From contig JAFGYE010000077.1 in the NCBI GenBank assembly GCA_016936255.1, positions 1 to 62,934 of the forward strand: 62,934 nt of DNA. Direction: 5' to 3'. A program made the translations under genes and the position numbers. The notes under the pieces were generated by a model. The model was not told where the DNA came from. It ran no database searches and was given only the letters and a program-made list of their open reading frames with translations. This DNA is from Marinifilaceae bacterium. Its GTDB lineage: Bacteria > Bacteroidota > Bacteroidia > Bacteroidales > Marinifilaceae. Position 1 is the first letter of the stretch. Each line of letters begins with the position of its first letter. This document shows positions 35,072 through 45,952 of the stretch, in pieces.

Positions 35072-38000
35072 TTATTTCACCAACAGCTTTCCCTTGTATA
35101 TTTTCTCACCCGAAAGGTTGATGATATGCACACCGGGTTTTAATTGTTCCCGGTTTATAATTACGTTGTTTCCTGTGATGTTTTCAATAATCCGAACCAC
35201 CCGGCCACTTGCATCCACAACCACCAACCGGTATTTCTGATTGGTTTGGTTGGGAAAAACTACATTACTCTTGTGCAACAGAGGATTCGGGTAGATCTTT
35301 AATTTATCTGCTTTATTCGAGTTTAAATCATCTTCAATTCCGGTTGCTACATCACTAAACCCAACCAAGGCTTTTATGGCCAGGGAGGTATTGTTTCCAA
35401 ATACTTCGTTATAAGGTTCCCATGCATTATTGTAATGCATGTATGCAGTATTGGCCCATTCGGCATCTGCTTGTAAGGGCAGGTGAGCAACGGCAAATGT
35501 GTCAATGGGCATTTCGTATAAAACTTCGTAGCCTACAAAGAAATTCTTGTCAACAGCAACAGGGAAATCCAGTTCGATGTCATTAAATTCTCCTGCCACC
35601 AATTCTGTAAAGGGAACAGATTTAGAGTAGACTTCATTGGTAGGTTCATTGGATCCGTTCCAAATTTTAATAATTATATGCGGATCAGCGGAATTTGACT
35701 GCAGTAAAGATGGCATAATTTTGATCTGTTTAACTGCATTTAAATTAGGATTTATCATCTCAAATTTCTCAGCGTATTGATCAATTTTCAGGTTCGTTTG
35801 TCCTGTTATATAGCCATCATTATCGCCGGTAAATATATATTGAGTCAATTGATTCTCAAATTCACCTTCTATATTGTAAAGCAAATCATCATCAAAATCA
35901 TCGGCATCAAGAACGGTAATGTATCCTGTTTTAATTTCTGTGTCGTTGAATTCAGCATCACGAACAACCAATGTCACGTCAAATGTACCAACGGTACTGT
36001 AGGTAACAACAGGATTTTGTTCTGTTGAACTTTCAGGCGTTCCACCCGGGAAACTCCAGTTCCAGGATGTGGGTGTCCCAACGGTTTGATCAGTAAATGT
36101 AATTTGCGTATCCACATTAATATTTGTAGCGCTGGCAGTAAATTTAGCGCCAACTGTTTTTACAATTATAGCGGAGGTAATTGTTTGAGTATTTGAACCA
36201 GCAGCATTTGCCGCAGTTAATGTCACCGAATGAACACCTGGAGTTTTGTAGACAATTGCCCGGGGATGTTCGTCGGCCGAAGTTGTTGTTTCGGCTCCTT
36301 CAAATGTCCATTCCCACTTGGTAAACCCATCGCCAATACTTCTGTTCATGAAATCAACTGCTTCTCCTATTTGAATAGAATCTTTTGTCATTCCAATTAG
36401 TGCAACAGGAGCAGCAGAGCTAAAATCATCATCAGCTGTAAATACCCCATTACCATGAGTTGCAACAGCAAAGAATCCATCTCTGCGAGCTTTTATCATT
36501 GAAACAACGCTGGTTCCGATTTGGTTAATTGCTTGCTGTGTCCAGATAGTAGAACTTCCCTCAAGTTTTGTTGTACTGTACAAACCGGTACTGGTACCTG
36601 CATAATAGGTAGTGTCAGTTGGTGAAACCATGTAAGCTGCTGAGCGGATGGACGGACCATTATTCTCACCATTTATTTCTTCCAGATTTCCACTTACAGG
36701 AGTCCAGGTGGTTCCCCCATCGGTAGTACTAAATATACTTTCAATTCCGTAATTGGAAAATCCGACCAATACTTCATTCGCATTTAAAGGGTTTACATCA
36801 ATAGAAATTACATTTCCAGCTGGCATATTTGTTCCTGTAATGTCGTTTTTCTTTGCCCATTTCGAGTGCGAATTTTCAATTTTATAAATTTTTCCTGTTG
36901 ATGTTCCATAATACAGAATGTGAGCAGGGAAGGTTGAGGATTCCATTGCCGATACAGTTCCGCTTGCTTTTGATATTTCCAGTTTTTCCCAATTTATATT
37001 GGCTTCATTGGATTGTAGTTTTGGAATTTCAAAAATATTGGAATTTCTCCAGATGTATTGTCCTGCAGCATAGTATAAAATTTCACTGTTGTTGGCATCC
37101 TCAACAAATGGATTGATAAACAATTGTCCGGTTGCTCCCTCTGGATCAACACGGGTCCAATAGTAACTTGCCTCGTCTGTTACGTTATTTTCAAGGTAAG
37201 TGGTGCCGCTTTGTGAAGAAGAGTAGATACTGGTACCTAAATTAAAAATACTGCAGTAACTGCCGTCGCCTGACCCCCAGGCTAACCAATCTTTATCAGA
37301 ATCGGAAGTTTCAGCAAGCCAGGTACCGTTGTCCTGAAATCCGGAAAGTAATACTTTGTTTGTTCTTATATCGTTATCAACAGCGACTGTATAAGCTTGT
37401 GTTGTTAGGTAGCCATTGTTCAGAAATTCCCAATCAACAGGCATGCTTTTGTCTCCTGCTGTTTCAGAAAATGTATCGTCTGTTTGTTTATAGTTGTTCG
37501 TAATGCTTATTCCACCATCGTGTCCGCATAGTAATGTTGCATTATCATTCTTAAATACTAATGCATGTACATCCGGATGATGATTTGGATACTGACTAAT
37601 ATTATTTTCGGTAGCGTAGCCTCCGATCCAGTAGGTTTTTGATTCATCGGTCGATTTCCCAACACTTAAAGGACTTGCTTTTGTAGCAAAAGCATCATCG
37701 GAACGAAGCAGATTAGTGCCGCCGATAAATACCATATTTTCATTATCCGGAGCAACTTTTATTACCATATTGTAAGACCCCTGTGAGTTGTAACCATTTA
37801 CATCTGTGTCCCCGTCGCCACCTTCCGGTAGATTTTGTGACCGGTCTACCCATGTTGCCGGAGTTGTTGCAGCAGCATTATAAGTCAATTTCCAAAAACT
37901 GTGATCCTGAAAACCTGCTCCTATTGTTTCACCTAAAATATAAACAATATCATTGGTCGTATTACTTGGTGCATGTGCTAGTACCACTCTGTTATAATCT

Positions 38001-38992
38001 GCAGGAAATCCACTAGGAGTAATGTCTTCCCATTCATTTAAATTTCCTGTTACCGATCTGTAGATTCCTTTTGTTGTACCATCGGCACTTAAAGAAGCGT
38101 ACTTAATCCCGCTGGGAGTACAGATAATATCTTCATAATAGGAATCTGACGCGATAGCATCAGCCCATGTAGTTCCTCCATCTGTAGAACGTTTAATACC
38201 ATCAGCAGTTGCAACATATACATCGCTGTTGTTCGGGTCAACGCATATATTCCAGATATAATCAAAAGCATCATATATTTCAGATGTGTTGGATGCGGTA
38301 GAGGCTAAAGATGTCCAGTTGTCGCCGTTATCCGTTGATTTAAACAGCCCATTTCCCCGGTAAGGAGCGCCACCTGCCGATGCTGAATTACCTATTAGTT
38401 CTCCGGTTGTATAATACCAGATTGCAGTGTTGTTTGGATCTTGTGCAATAGAAGTTACACTAGGGTGGTCTTCAAGCTTTGTTGTTCGGGTCCAACTAGC
38501 TCCGTTATCGGTTGATTTCCACATTCCGCCGGTTGTTCCGCCAGCAAGAATTATATTTTCATTTGCTATGTCAACAGCCAGAGCCCTGGTTCTTCCACCA
38601 ACATTTCGAGGTCCGCTATTGATATAGCTTAATCCTCCTGTTTTTAATCTGCTTTGCAAACCTGAGGCTGAGGAAAGGACATATGCCTTTTCCAGTTCTT
38701 TAATGTTTAATGGGATCTGTCCCGTAAGGGGGTTTTTTAGTAGGTTTCTTTCGTACAAGGCTCTGGCAATAGGATCATCCGCACGTTTTGGTTTTCCCGC
38801 TTCTTTGTCCGCAATTTTAGCCAACTTTCTCTTGTTTAATGTTGGATTGGTTAAATCATTGTACGTTTTTTCGGTTATTACGATATTTTTCACTCCTAGT
38901 GTAGAGTGCTTTTGTGCTGTTAGTTTTTTATTTTGCGCAAGTGTTGGAAAAGAAATCGCTATTGCGAGTAGTATGGTGAAAATTGATTTCAT
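35072..38992 (-). CDS. Secreted Asp-box (BNR/sortilin-like) protein with PKD domains and T9SS sorting signal
   Basis: A 1306-residue secreted protein. Its signal peptide is FTILLAIAISFPTLAQ. Residues about 110-870 form a beta-propeller-like region with Asp-box repeats (SxDxGxxW): STDNGASW, STDNGDNW, STDGGTTW and TTDGGTTW. Two PKD domains follow (about 875-955 and 957-1040; GDGFTKWEWTFEGAETTT and GTPTSWNWSFPGGTPESS). A further beta domain comes next, then a C-terminal type A sorting domain (about 1235-1306; LKIYPNP ... GRVVRIIENITG ... YKGKLLVK). The last marks export by the type IX system to the cell surface. No catalytic residues can be assigned; sortilin-like propellers usually bind proteins or glycans. 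It is monocistronic. Confidence 0.9.
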   Translation of the reverse strand: MKSIFTILLAIAISFPTLAQNKKLTAQKHSTLGVKNIVITEKTYNDLTNPTLNKRKLAKIADKEAGKPKRADDPIARALYERNLLKNPLTGQIPLNIKELEKAYVLSSASGLQSRLKTGGLSYINSGPRNVGGRTRALAVDIANENIILAGGTTGGMWKSTDNGASWTRTTKLEDHPSVTSIAQDPNNTAIWYYTTGELIGNSASAGGAPYRGNGLFKSTDNGDNWTSLASTASNTSEIYDAFDYIWNICVDPNNSDVYVATADGIKRSTDGGTTWADAIASDSYYEDIICTPSGIKYASLSADGTTKGIYRSVTGNLNEWEDITPSGFPADYNRVVLAHAPSNTTNDIVYILGETIGAGFQDHSFWKLTYNAAATTPATWVDRSQNLPEGGDGDTDVNGYNSQGSYNMVIKVAPDNENMVFIGGTNLLRSDDAFATKASPLSVGKSTDESKTYWIGGYATENNISQYPNHHPDVHALVFKNDNATLLCGHDGGISITNNYKQTDDTFSETAGDKSMPVDWEFLNNGYLTTQAYTVAVDNDIRTNKVLLSGFQDNGTWLAETSDSDKDWLAWGSGDGSYCSIFNLGTSIYSSSQSGTTYLENNVTDEASYYWTRVDPEGATGQLFINPFVEDANNSEILYYAAGQYIWRNSNIFEIPKLQSNEANINWEKLEISKASGTVSAMESSTFPAHILYYGTSTGKIYKIENSHSKWAKKNDITGTNMPAGNVISIDVNPLNANEVLVGFSNYGIESIFSTTDGGTTWTPVSGNLEEINGENNGPSIRSAAYMVSPTDTTYYAGTSTGLYSTTKLEGSSTIWTQQAINQIGTSVVSMIKARRDGFFAVATHGNGVFTADDDFSSAAPVALIGMTKDSIQIGEAVDFMNRSIGDGFTKWEWTFEGAETTTSADEHPRAIVYKTPGVHSVTLTAANAAGSNTQTITSAIIVKTVGAKFTASATNINVDTQITFTDQTVGTPTSWNWSFPGGTPESSTEQNPVVTYSTVGTFDVTLVVRDAEFNDTEIKTGYITVLDADDFDDDLLYNIEGEFENQLTQYIFTGDNDGYITGQTNLKIDQYAEKFEMINPNLNAVKQIKIMPSLLQSNSADPHIIIKIWNGSNEPTNEVYSKSVPFTELVAGEFNDIELDFPVAVDKNFFVGYEVLYEMPIDTFAVAHLPLQADAEWANTAYMHYNNAWEPYNEVFGNNTSLAIKALVGFSDVATGIEDDLNSNKADKLKIYPNPLLHKSNVVFPNQTNQKYRLVVVDASGRVVRIIENITGNNVIINREQLKPGVHIINLSGEKIYKGKLLVK

Positions 38993-39189
38993 GTGTTTTG
39001 ATTATTTAATGCCGAATACGTGCAAATTAAGTTTTCTTATCAAAGAGGAAGCAGACATATTACGTTTCCCTAATTTATTTGTTAGTTGAAAAGTAATTTT
39101 TATTCCAATTTTTAAATTACAATTGGGGCTGTTCTCCTGTATTCAAGGAGCCAATAAGTAATAGGATAAGGACTAAATTGAAATTAATT

Positions 39190-39603
39190 TTATTGTTTTG
39201 TTTCTGATTTATAATCTACCAGTTTGTAAAGGGGTGTGTTGTGCACTCCTTCGATGCTGGATATTAAACAAGAAATGGTTCTTGCAGATTTCAAATTAAT
39301 AAATTGTTGTTCTGTAATTTTTATTTGAATGCTTTGTTCCTTCTCGAAAGTTGAAGTAAAGCCTGCACCATAAGATTTTATGGAAATAACTTTTCCGTTT
39401 AGCAGGAATTTATTGTTCTCTGATAAAAATTTAAAGTCACTTATTACAAGAGAACAAGTACCGGGGGCAATTTGTTTTTCAATGGGGATTCTTTTTTCCT
39501 TTTGGATTGAGTCTTGCTTTTTTTCAGTGGAAGCAAGTTTATTAGGTGGGGTACACGCTAATGTTAATCCCAGAATGGCAATAAGGGGTAAAAAATGTTT
39601 CAT
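39190..39603 (-). CDS. Small lipoprotein, unknown function
   Basis: A 137-residue lipoprotein. The signal peptide HFLPLIAILGLTLAC gives a lipobox with the cysteine at about residue 17. A lysine-rich linker (STEKKQDSIQKEKR) leads to a small beta-rich domain (about 50-130) with KVISIKSYGAGFTSTF. I chose the ATG at 39603, which starts the signal peptide; an ATG nine codons upstream adds a non-signal tail. No family is recognised. It lies alone between purL and the secreted Asp-box protein. Confidence 0.65.
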   Translation of the reverse strand: MKHFLPLIAILGLTLACTPPNKLASTEKKQDSIQKEKRIPIEKQIAPGTCSLVISDFKFLSENNKFLLNGKVISIKSYGAGFTSTFEKEQSIQIKITEQQFINLKSARTISCLISSIEGVHNTPLYKLVDYKSETKQ

Positions 39604-39676
39604 ATACGTTGTGATTTCGTTAGTTGTCACAAGTTATGAAAAATGTATTAGTTTTTACCTTGTACTTAAGCAAAAA

Positions 39677-39703
39677 AAATACCCCCTTGAAAAAGGAGGT
39701 ATT
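39677..39703 (-). terminator. Terminator of purL
   Basis: The stem AATACCCCCTT pairs with AAGGAGGTATT with one imperfect pair. It is followed on the minus strand by a run of T residues. Confidence 0.75.
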
Positions 39704-39723
39704 CTATATTTAATTACTTGAAA

Positions 39724-42700
39724 TCATTTGTGTTGCATGATCCATTTCTTTGCATTTACAAATGCCTCAATCCAAGGTGAAACCTCGTCATCAATACGGT
39801 TCTCATCGTAATGAGCCCAATTCCATGGGTAAGTTGCTCTTTCCAGGTGAGGCATCATAGCCAAATGACGACCATCATTTGATGAAATTGCGGCCGTTGC
39901 AAATGGCGAGCCGTTTGGATTGGCAGGATACTGATCAATATTGTATCTCATAGGAATCTGATACTTGTCTTGTTCGTATGGCAAATCAAATTTACCTTCC
40001 CCGTGAGCGACCCAAATGCCTAATTTACTTCCTGCCAAAGACGAAAGCATAATTGAGTTATTTTCTGGAATGAATACACTTACAAATCCAGATTCGAATT
40101 TATGTGATTCGTTGTGAAGAAGTTTTGGGTGTTTTTCATGATCAGGATAAATTAATCCCAGTTCGGAAATTAACTGACAACCATTACAAACTCCAAGACT
40201 TAAAGTATCTTTTCGAGCGTAGAAATTATCAAGCGATTTTTTAGCTTTTTCATTGTAAAGGAATGCTCCGGCCCATCCTTTTGCCGAACCTAGTACATCA
40301 GAGTTAGAGAAGCCTCCAACAAAAACAATCATGTTCACATCCGATAAATCTTCACGTCCGGCAATCAAGTCAGTCATATGAACATCTTTAACGTCCATTC
40401 CTGCCAAATGCATCATCCAAGCCATTTCGCGATCGCCGTTTACACCTTTCTCACGAATGATGGCAGCTTTAACACCCGATTTTTCTTTTCTTTTTGGATC
40501 AATACCGAATTGTTCGAATTTCCCGGTGAAGTTTTCGTCGAATTTGAATTCCAATTCATTCTTTTTGTAGGATTTAAATCTTTCCAAAGCCAATTCTTGG
40601 CCCGCTTGATTTCGATCCAGTAAATATGAAGTTTTGAACCACAAATCGCGCAAAGAAGCAATATCAAGATCAAGAACCTGATCGTCTTTTGAGATCTGCA
40701 TTTTTCCGGCTTCAGCAAGAGTTCCAATTGTGTGGAATACAATTCCTTTGTCCGTAAGAACCTGTGAAATAGATTCAAGATCTTTCACCTGAAAAATAAT
40801 ACCAGGGTTTTCGCTAAACAATACTTTAACCAAATCGCTTTCGTCAATCGATGAAAGATCAATATCAGCACCAAGTCTGTTGTCTGCAAAACACATCTCC
40901 AACAATGCTGTAATCATACCACCAGCCGAAATATCATGACCGGCAAGTATTTTACCTTCCAATATTAATTGCTGAATAGTTTCAAATGCTTTTACAAAAT
41001 ATTTAGAATCTTTAACATCAGGAGTTTGTGTGCCCAATTTATTTACGATCTGAGCAAAGCTGCTTCCTCCCAATTGAAAATCATCTTTCGAGAAATCCAT
41101 ATAGATTATATGAGAATTCGCGTCATTCTTCAGAACTGGAGAAATTATTTTTTTGATATCAATTATTTCACCTACAGTTGAAATGATAACTGTTCCCGGA
41201 GAATAAACCACATCGTTTTCTCCATATTTCTGGGTCATTGAAAGAGAATCTTTTCCTGTTGGAACATTAATTCCCAATTCAATGGCAAAATCACTAATTG
41301 ACTGAACAGCCTGATACAGACGAGCGTCTTCACCTGGGTTTTTACAAGGCCACATCCAGTTTGCCGATAATGAAACTCCTTTAAGTCCTTGTTCAATTGG
41401 AGCCCAAACCATGTTGGTTAAGGATTCAGCAATGGATAAACGACTGCCATTTTCAGAGTTTACCAAAGCTGCAATTGGTGTATGACCAATAGATGTAGCA
41501 ATTCCTTTTTCGCCTTGAAAATCAATTGCAACGGCGCCTAAATTATTCAATGGCAATTGAAGCGGGCCCGCACATTGCTGCATGGCTATTTTTCCAGTCA
41601 CCGATCTGTCTACCTTGTTGGTTAACCAATCTTTGCAGGCAACAGCCTCTAATTGAAGAACATTTTCGATGTATTCTTCTATTTTATTACCATCATATTT
41701 AACAGCTTCAAATTTTTCATTCAAAGTTGTATCTGTCATTACAGTTTTTGGTGGTTTTCCAAACATTTCCGAAAGACCAAGATCAATTGGATTTTGTCCG
41801 TTTTTTTTATCCTCAAAAGTGAACCTCATATCACCGGTTGTTTCGCCAACCTGGTAAATTGGGGCTCTTTCTCTCTCTGCTATGCGGGTTAAAAGGGCAA
41901 CATCTTTTTCTTTAATAACCAATCCCATTCTTTCCTGAGACTCGTTGCCTACAATTTCTTTAGCTGAAAGGGTAGGGTCACCAACAGGAAGGGCATTCAA
42001 ATCAATTTTACCGCCAGTTTCTTCAACAAGTTCTGATAGGCAATTTAAGTGTCCGCCTGCTCCATGATCATGAATAGAAACAATAGGATTCTCATCGATT
42101 TCGGCCATTGCCCGAATTGCATTACAAACTCTTTTTTGCATTTCAGGATTTGAACGCTGTACTGCATTTAATTCTATAGAGTTTGTGAATTCACCGGTTG
42201 CAACAGATGAAACGGCTCCACCGCCCATTCCAATTCGGTAGTTGTCTCCGCCTAAAAGGATTACTTTATCTCCCTTTTCAGGAGTATCTTTTTGAGCTTG
42301 TTCCAATCTTCCATAGCCAATTCCTCCGGCCTGCATAATTACTTTATCGTAGCCGTATTTCTTATTGTTCTCGAAGTGTTCGAAAGTAAGAACAGAACCA
42401 CAAATAAGTGGCTGACCAAATTTGTTCCCAAAATCACTTGCTCCGTTTGATGCCTTAATTAGAATTTCTTCAGGGGTTTGATACAACCATTTTCTGGGAT
42501 CAGTAGCATTTTCCCAAGAACGAGCAGCTTCCAGTCTAGGATATGAAGTCATGTAAACAGCAGTTCCGGCCATTGGTACTGATGCTTTTCCTCCTGCAAT
42601 TCTATCTCTAATTTCACCACCAGTACCTGTTGCTGCACCATTAAATGGTTCAACAGTAGTTGGGAAATTATGTGTTTCCGCTTTAAGCGAAATTACCGTA

Positions 42701-43413
42701 TTAATATCTTTGGTTTGAAAGAAATCTGCTTTATCATGAGTGATCGGAGCAAATTGTTCCATTTTAGGTCCTTCTAAAAACGCACAATTGTCTTTGTAGG
42801 CAGATACAATTCTGTTATGGTTTACATTTGAGGTCTTTCTAATTAATTGGAAAAGTGAAGATTCTTTTTCTTCACCATCAATAACAAACACTCCGTTAAA
42901 AATTTTATGACGACAGTGCTCCGAATTAACCTGAGAGAAACCAAACACTTCGGAATCAGTTAATTTTCTGCCGATTTTTTCTGAAACTCCATTTAAATAA
43001 TCAATCTCCTCACTGCTAAGAGCTAAACCTTCCTGTTGGTTGTATGCTGCAATGTTTTCAATATTTAGAATAGGTTCCGGTTGCTTTTCAATGGTGTAGA
43101 TGTCTTGACCAATTTTCTTATAGAAAGCTTGCAGCATAGGATCGTATGTGGCTTTCTCGCTTTCTTTTTTATGAAATTCTTCAATTCGTAGAATTCCTGA
43201 AATACCCATGTTTTGGGTTATTTCAACTGCATTTGTACTCCAGGGAGTAATCATTTCCTTTCTTGGGCCAATAAAAAATCCCTCTATCTCATCTTCTTGA
43301 ATTTTTTCGGCATCTCCGAATAGCCAGGAAAGCTTTTCAAAATCCAATGCATTCAATTGGTTAGTTGTCTGAACAACAAAGTGTACTTCGTCTTTTTTGA
43401 AGAATAGTATCAT
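39724..43413 (-). CDS. purL: Phosphoribosylformylglycinamidine synthase, large single-chain form
   Basis: A 1229-residue enzyme of purine synthesis. It turns FGAR plus glutamine and ATP into FGAM. The long form joins the N-terminal domain, two AIRS-type halves and a glutaminase. Seen in order: FSQVNSEHCRHKIFNG, ETHNFPTTVEPFNGAATGTGGEIRD, IVSIHDHGAGGHLNCLSELV in the first half; PTGKDSLSMTQ and AGHDISAGGMITALLEM in the second; and the class I glutamine amidotransferase end with the nucleophile in GVCNGCQLISELG and the His/Glu pair near PHLERATYPWNW. A TATATTTG -7 box lies at 43467-43474 on the minus strand. It stands alone, not in a pur operon. Confidence 0.97.
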   Translation of the reverse strand: MILFFKKDEVHFVVQTTNQLNALDFEKLSWLFGDAEKIQEDEIEGFFIGPRKEMITPWSTNAVEITQNMGISGILRIEEFHKKESEKATYDPMLQAFYKKIGQDIYTIEKQPEPILNIENIAAYNQQEGLALSSEEIDYLNGVSEKIGRKLTDSEVFGFSQVNSEHCRHKIFNGVFVIDGEEKESSLFQLIRKTSNVNHNRIVSAYKDNCAFLEGPKMEQFAPITHDKADFFQTKDINTVISLKAETHNFPTTVEPFNGAATGTGGEIRDRIAGGKASVPMAGTAVYMTSYPRLEAARSWENATDPRKWLYQTPEEILIKASNGASDFGNKFGQPLICGSVLTFEHFENNKKYGYDKVIMQAGGIGYGRLEQAQKDTPEKGDKVILLGGDNYRIGMGGGAVSSVATGEFTNSIELNAVQRSNPEMQKRVCNAIRAMAEIDENPIVSIHDHGAGGHLNCLSELVEETGGKIDLNALPVGDPTLSAKEIVGNESQERMGLVIKEKDVALLTRIAERERAPIYQVGETTGDMRFTFEDKKNGQNPIDLGLSEMFGKPPKTVMTDTTLNEKFEAVKYDGNKIEEYIENVLQLEAVACKDWLTNKVDRSVTGKIAMQQCAGPLQLPLNNLGAVAIDFQGEKGIATSIGHTPIAALVNSENGSRLSIAESLTNMVWAPIEQGLKGVSLSANWMWPCKNPGEDARLYQAVQSISDFAIELGINVPTGKDSLSMTQKYGENDVVYSPGTVIISTVGEIIDIKKIISPVLKNDANSHIIYMDFSKDDFQLGGSSFAQIVNKLGTQTPDVKDSKYFVKAFETIQQLILEGKILAGHDISAGGMITALLEMCFADNRLGADIDLSSIDESDLVKVLFSENPGIIFQVKDLESISQVLTDKGIVFHTIGTLAEAGKMQISKDDQVLDLDIASLRDLWFKTSYLLDRNQAGQELALERFKSYKKNELEFKFDENFTGKFEQFGIDPKRKEKSGVKAAIIREKGVNGDREMAWMMHLAGMDVKDVHMTDLIAGREDLSDVNMIVFVGGFSNSDVLGSAKGWAGAFLYNEKAKKSLDNFYARKDTLSLGVCNGCQLISELGLIYPDHEKHPKLLHNESHKFESGFVSVFIPENNSIMLSSLAGSKLGIWVAHGEGKFDLPYEQDKYQIPMRYNIDQYPANPNGSPFATAAISSNDGRHLAMMPHLERATYPWNWAHYDENRIDDEVSPWIEAFVNAKKWIMQHK

Positions 43414-43466
43414 CTTAGAGTCTACTTATGAAATTTATAATAATGGTTGAAACCTGTTTCAAAATG

Positions 43467-43474
43467 CAAATATA
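43467..43474 (-). promoter_or_regulatory. Candidate -7 box of purL
   Basis: On the minus strand this reads TATATTTG, an exact TAnnTTTG match 54 bp before the purL ATG. TTG words upstream are at non-ideal spacing. Confidence 0.4.
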
Positions 43475-43884
43475 GGTAAAAGACTTTACACAATGTAACA
43501 AAATGAATTCTCTAAGACTGCGGAATTGCTCTTTGGCTATTTGTAAGCTAAAAAGTATGAACTGAGAATGGCATTGGGCAATAGTTGCGGATGTGTTTTT
43601 TATACCGGTTGACTAAAAAATCTTGAAAACGTATTAGTGTTCGGATATGTTGAAAAATAGTAAAATAAATTTCTGTTTTATGCGAAAAGAGAGTTTCTTT
43701 GATCGCAAATTAAAAGGAGATCTTATTTGAAATGTACTTTACGCAAAGGTTTTCGGTGTTTTGAATTCTAAATAAGAACTTTGAGAACTGATTTTGATCT
43801 TATTTGTTTGATTTTTAGAAGTAAAGTGTGATCTTCTTGTTTTGCATACATGTTGAAAAACAACTTTTATAATGTTACAGATCA

Positions 43885-43915
43885 TTGATTGCCGTTTTTC
43901 AAATCGATATTTTTG
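43885..43915 (+). promoter_or_regulatory. Promoter of the mce/Na+-decarboxylase operon
   Basis: TTG at 43885-43887, a 20-bp spacer and TATTTTTG at 43908-43915 fit the -33/-7 consensus. Leader length would be about 23 nt. Confidence 0.6.
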
Positions 43916-43944
43916 TAACCTATTTAATTTAAAATATATCTATC

Positions 43945-44349
43945 ATGAAACCATCCCATATTGAACATATCGGTATCGCAGTAAAAAGTTTAGAAGAAGC
44001 AATTCCATTCTACGAGAAAGTATTAGGATTAGAATGTTATGCAGTTGAAGAGGTAGTGGATCAGAAGGTTAAAACAGCTTTTTTTAAAGTTGGAGATACC
44101 AAAATTGAGTTGTTGGAGTCAACAGATCCAGAAGGTCCAATCGGTAAGTTTGTTGCGAAAACAGGTGGCGGAATGCATCATATGGCATTCGCAGTTGAAG
44201 ATGTTCAGCAAGCATTAACTGATGTTCAGGAAGCTGGTTGTGAAGTGATTGACAAAACGCCTCGTAATGGTGCAGAAGGTTTGAAAATTGGATTTTTACA
44301 TCCGAAATCAACTCAGCGTGTGCTGACTGAAATTTGTGGCAATAAATAA
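43945..44349 (+). CDS. mce: Methylmalonyl-CoA epimerase
   Basis: A 134-residue glyoxalase/VOC-fold enzyme that interconverts (S)- and (R)-methylmalonyl-CoA. Metal ligands and signature are visible: HIEHIGIAVKSLEEAIPFYEKVLGL at the N-terminus, KIELLESTDPEGPIGKFVAKTGGGMHHMAFAVEDV in the middle, and RVLTEICG at the end. It is first in an operon (gaps 34, 12, 5 and 31 bp) with the sodium-pumping decarboxylase, where it prepares the isomer used for decarboxylation to propionyl-CoA. Confidence 0.95.
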   Translation: MKPSHIEHIGIAVKSLEEAIPFYEKVLGLECYAVEEVVDQKVKTAFFKVGDTKIELLESTDPEGPIGKFVAKTGGGMHHMAFAVEDVQQALTDVQEAGCEVIDKTPRNGAEGLKIGFLHPKSTQRVLTEICGNK

Positions 44350-44383
44350 GAATACTCAATAAATAATAATAACTCAATTAGTT

Positions 44384-45940
44384 ATGGCTAGTCAGGATAA
44401 AATTAAAAAGTTAATTGATTTAAGAGCAGAGGCTAAGCTTGGTGGAGGTGTGAAAAGAATCGAATCTCAACACAAGAAAGGCAAGTTTACAGCTCGTGAA
44501 AGAATCGATATGCTTCTTGATGAAGGAAGTTTCGAGGAATTTGACATGTTTGTATCGCACCGTTGTACTAACTTCGGTATGGAGAAAACGAAATTTTTAG
44601 GCGATGGTGTTGTTACCGGTCAGGGAACAATCGACGGGCGTTTAGTATTCGTATTCTCTCAGGATTTTACTGTTTTTGGAGGATCGTTATCTGAAACTTT
44701 CGCTCAGAAAATTTGCAAAATCATGGATATGGCAATGAAAATGGGTGCACCGGTTGTGGGTCTTAATGATTCAGGAGGAGCTCGTATTCAGGAAGGTGTA
44801 ACTGCTTTGGCAGGTTATGCTGAGATTTTCCAGAGAAATATTATGGCTTCTGGAGTTATTCCTCAGATTTCAGCAATTTTTGGTCCTTGTGCAGGAGGTG
44901 CTGTTTATTCTCCGGCTCTTACCGATTTCATCATGATGACAGAAGAAAAATCATACATGTTTGTGACTGGTCCTAAGGTTGTTAAGACGGTTACCGGTGA
45001 AGATATTTCTGTTGAAGATTTAGGTGGTGCTAAAATGCATGCCAGCAAATCAGGTGTATCTCACTTCATGGTAGAAGATGAAGAAGAAGGTATCATGATT
45101 GTTCGTAAGTTGTTATCTTACATGCCATCAAATAACTTGGAAGAAGCCCCAATTACAGCTTGTTCAGATCCTATTGATAGAATGGATGATATCCTCAATG
45201 AAATCATTCCAGCAAATCCGAACATGCCTTATGACATGAAGGATGTTATTTATTCGATTGCTGATGATGCTGAATTTTTGGAAGTTCACCGTCATTATGC
45301 AAAGAATATTATTGTAGGTTTTACTCGTATGGGTGGAATGTCTGTAGGTGTTGTTGCCAATCAGCCTAGTTTCCTTGCTGGTGTACTTGATATTGAGTCT
45401 TCAAGAAAAGCGGCCAGATTCATTCGTTTCTGCGACTGTTTCAATATTCCAATTTTAACTTTGGTTGACGTTCCTGGTTTCTTGCCTGGATCAAGTCAGG
45501 AGTTTGGTGGTATCATTACTCATGGTGCGAAATTAATGTTCGCTTATGGTGAGGCTACAGTTCCAAAAGTAACTATTACTCTAAGAAAATCTTACGGTGG
45601 TGCTCATGATGTAATGTCTTGTAAGCAACTTCGTGGTGATTTGAATTATGCATGGCCTACAGCTGAAATTGCTGTTATGGGTGCAAAAGGTGCAATCGAA
45701 GTGCTTCACGGAAGAAAAATGGCTGAATTGTCAGATGATGAAAAAGTGAAATTCATCGCTGAAACTGAGCTTGAGTACAACGAGGCATTTGCAAATCCAT
45801 ACAATGCAGCATCATATGGTTATATCGATGATGTAATTGAGCCACGTAATACACGTTTCAGAGTGATTCGCGCATTCCAGTCTCTTCAGACTAAAAAGCA
45901 ATTGAATCCACCTAAAAAACATTCTAATATTCCATTATAA
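44384..45940 (+). CDS. mmdA: Methylmalonyl-CoA decarboxylase alpha subunit (carboxyltransferase)
   Basis: A 518-residue carboxyltransferase, paralogous to the one at 16484-18019. It moves the carboxyl group from methylmalonyl-CoA to the biotin of the carrier subunit. Core runs: [71 protein letters not shown] and [14 protein letters not shown], ending [12 protein letters not shown]. It lies between mce and the OadG-type, biotin-carrier and OadB-type genes, which assigns it to the Na+-pumping decarboxylase complex rather than an ATP-dependent carboxylase. Substrate assignment rests on the mce link. Confidence 0.92.
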   Translation: MASQDKIKKLIDLRAEAKLGGGVKRIESQHKKGKFTARERIDMLLDEGSFEEFDMFVSHRCTNFGMEKTKFLGDGVVTGQGTIDGRLVFVFSQDFTVFGGSLSETFAQKICKIMDMAMKMGAPVVGLNDSGGARIQEGVTALAGYAEIFQRNIMASGVIPQISAIFGPCAGGAVYSPALTDFIMMTEEKSYMFVTGPKVVKTVTGEDISVEDLGGAKMHASKSGVSHFMVEDEEEGIMIVRKLLSYMPSNNLEEAPITACSDPIDRMDDILNEIIPANPNMPYDMKDVIYSIADDAEFLEVHRHYAKNIIVGFTRMGGMSVGVVANQPSFLAGVLDIESSRKAARFIRFCDCFNIPILTLVDVPGFLPGSSQEFGGIITHGAKLMFAYGEATVPKVTITLRKSYGGAHDVMSCKQLRGDLNYAWPTAEIAVMGAKGAIEVLHGRKMAELSDDEKVKFIAETELEYNEAFANPYNAASYGYIDDVIEPRNTRFRVIRAFQSLQTKKQLNPPKKHSNIPL

Positions 45941-45952
45941 AAAAAACGTTCT

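Larger units (their letters stand above)
43414..43944. other. 531-bp divergent intergenic region between purL and mce
   Basis: It holds the promoters of both divergent transcription units, each annotated separately. I see no purine or cobalamin riboswitch pattern and no coding frame. Confidence 0.5.

Noticed and set aside
43414-43944. Purine riboswitch before purL or cobalamin riboswitch before mce
   Set aside because: No conserved core sequences of either class are visible on either strand.
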